From the NCBI GenBank assembly GCA_024274855.1, contig JAJSAJ010000535.1, positions 1-5,255 on the forward strand: a DNA stretch of 5,255 nt, read 5' to 3'. Shown here in pieces: positions 4,625-5,255 of the stretch. Source of the DNA: Planctomycetota bacterium (GTDB lineage: Bacteria; Planctomycetota; Planctomycetia; Pirellulales; Pirellulaceae). Under the pieces are notes generated by a model, which was not told where the DNA came from, ran no database searches, and was given only the letters and a program-made list of their open reading frames with translations. The translations under genes were made by a program, and so were the position numbers. Within the stretch, counting starts at the first letter, position 1; each line of letters opens with the position of its first letter.

Positions 4625-5255
4625 ATGCATCACGCGGTTTTGGGTTGTAACGTTGTGCGAGGGGCGGTGTACCGTTTTCGACGTGTACCGAACGTCTCCT
4701 GGCTCGGGTCACTCGGGTCGCTCGTGATTGCGACGCTCATCGTACTGTTGGCGTTCGCCAGGGTGAACGCCCAGGAGCCTTCTCCTTTGGCGATGGCACA
4801 GGCGATGGAGAAGGTGCTGATCGATGCCATTGCTCGGGCGGAACGATCCGTTGTCGCGATCGCCCGGGTGCGCAAAGGATCGTCCGATTTTCGTGTTGGG
4901 CCCGGCCTAGGGGCACGTGGCGCGATCGATGGTCGCCAGCTGCGGTTGGCCGGGCCGGCGCCGACGAATCCAGACTTTGTGCCAAGCGAGTTCGCGACGG
5001 GCGTGGTCTTGGATCGCGAAGGCCATATTCTGACGAACTATCATGTGCTTGGCGATCCGGAGCAGAACGACTACTACGTCTGGGTGCAACGCAGGCCATT
5101 TCAGGTTTCGCGAGTTGAAGTCCCTGTCCGCGTCGAGGCAGGGGATCCATGGACCGATTTGGCGGTCTTGACCATTCCTGAAAAGAACCTGGAGCCAATC
5201 AAGTTTGCCGAACATTCGACGCTGCGTAAGGGGATGATCGTGATCGCATTGGGCA
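4625..5255 (+). CDS. Trypsin-like (HtrA/DegP-type) serine protease, 3' end outside window
   Basis: The frame runs open to the last base, giving 210 residues with no stop. Residues 26-45 (WLGSLGSLVIATLIVLLAFA) are a hydrophobic segment preceded by arginines. With VNA-Q following (possible cleavage after A49) they look like a signal peptide or membrane anchor, so the enzyme should act outside the cytoplasmic membrane. The chymotrypsin fold starts near the helix AIARAERSVVAIARV. The catalytic histidine is H140 in GHILTNYHVL and the catalytic aspartate is D178 in DPWTDLAVLTI, spaced as in HtrA. The nucleophilic serine (GNSGGP) and any PDZ domains would lie past the window, so activity and subtype cannot be confirmed. 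An insert of roughly 30 residues (about 85-120, Gly/Arg/Pro-rich) separates the first strand from ATGVVLDREGHILT. The gene begins 28 nt after recA, so co-transcription is likely. A start at 4607 would add six residues. Confidence 0.88.
   Translation, partial: MHHAVLGCNVVRGAVYRFRRVPNVSWLGSLGSLVIATLIVLLAFARVNAQEPSPLAMAQAMEKVLIDAIARAERSVVAIARVRKGSSDFRVGPGLGARGAIDGRQLRLAGPAPTNPDFVPSEFATGVVLDREGHILTNYHVLGDPEQNDYYVWVQRRPFQVSRVEVPVRVEAGDPWTDLAVLTIPEKNLEPIKFAEHSTLRKGMIVIALG

Noticed and set aside
4737..5198. 153-codon open frame on the - strand opposite the protease
   Set aside because: The + strand frame carries the signal segment, H140 and D178 of a protease. The antisense translation is Arg/Pro/Ser-rich noise.

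Overview
The window reads as an ordinary bacterial chromosome segment with moderately high GC. It is most likely from a planctomycete, perhaps the Pirellulales. That guess rests on the RecA sequence (a Lys/Ala/Ser-rich N-terminal extension and the overall wording of the core), on the GC-rich intergenic hairpins, and on the long non-coding gaps. It is inference, not a database match. All five genes lie on the + strand.

Layout: (1) The 3' part of glnS, encoding the anticodon-binding half of glutaminyl-tRNA synthetase (to 689). (2) A gap of about 250 bp holding a compact 135-bp element with 24-bp terminal inverted repeats and an exact 9-bp direct repeat on each side, the signature of a transposed non-autonomous (MITE-like) element. 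(3) A PfkB-family sugar/nucleoside kinase gene (940-1842), followed by a hairpin that may be its terminator. (4) thpR, encoding an RNA 2',3'-cyclic phosphodiesterase of the 2H family (2038-2619), with an extended -10 promoter candidate upstream. (5) An 816-bp non-coding stretch (2620-3435) rich in secondary structure. It holds a perfect 19-bp hairpin, two smaller hairpins, a 135-nt nested foldback, and the recA promoter/leader with a TGTAC-N4-GTACA dyad that could be an SOS operator. (6) recA (3436-4596). (7) 28 nt further on, the start of a secreted or membrane-anchored trypsin-like (HtrA/DegP-type) serine protease that runs off the window. It has no stop codon here and is read open to base 5255.

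How the genes relate: glnS, the kinase and thpR look like independent housekeeping units. ThpR next to RecA echoes the cinA-ligT(thpR)-recA grouping known from other bacteria, although cinA is absent from this window and a large structured gap separates the two genes. The protease follows recA closely enough to be co-transcribed and could therefore share its regulation. The parts most worth a second look are the two 135-bp elements and the recA upstream region. I found no tRNA, rRNA, CRISPR array or intact transposase gene.
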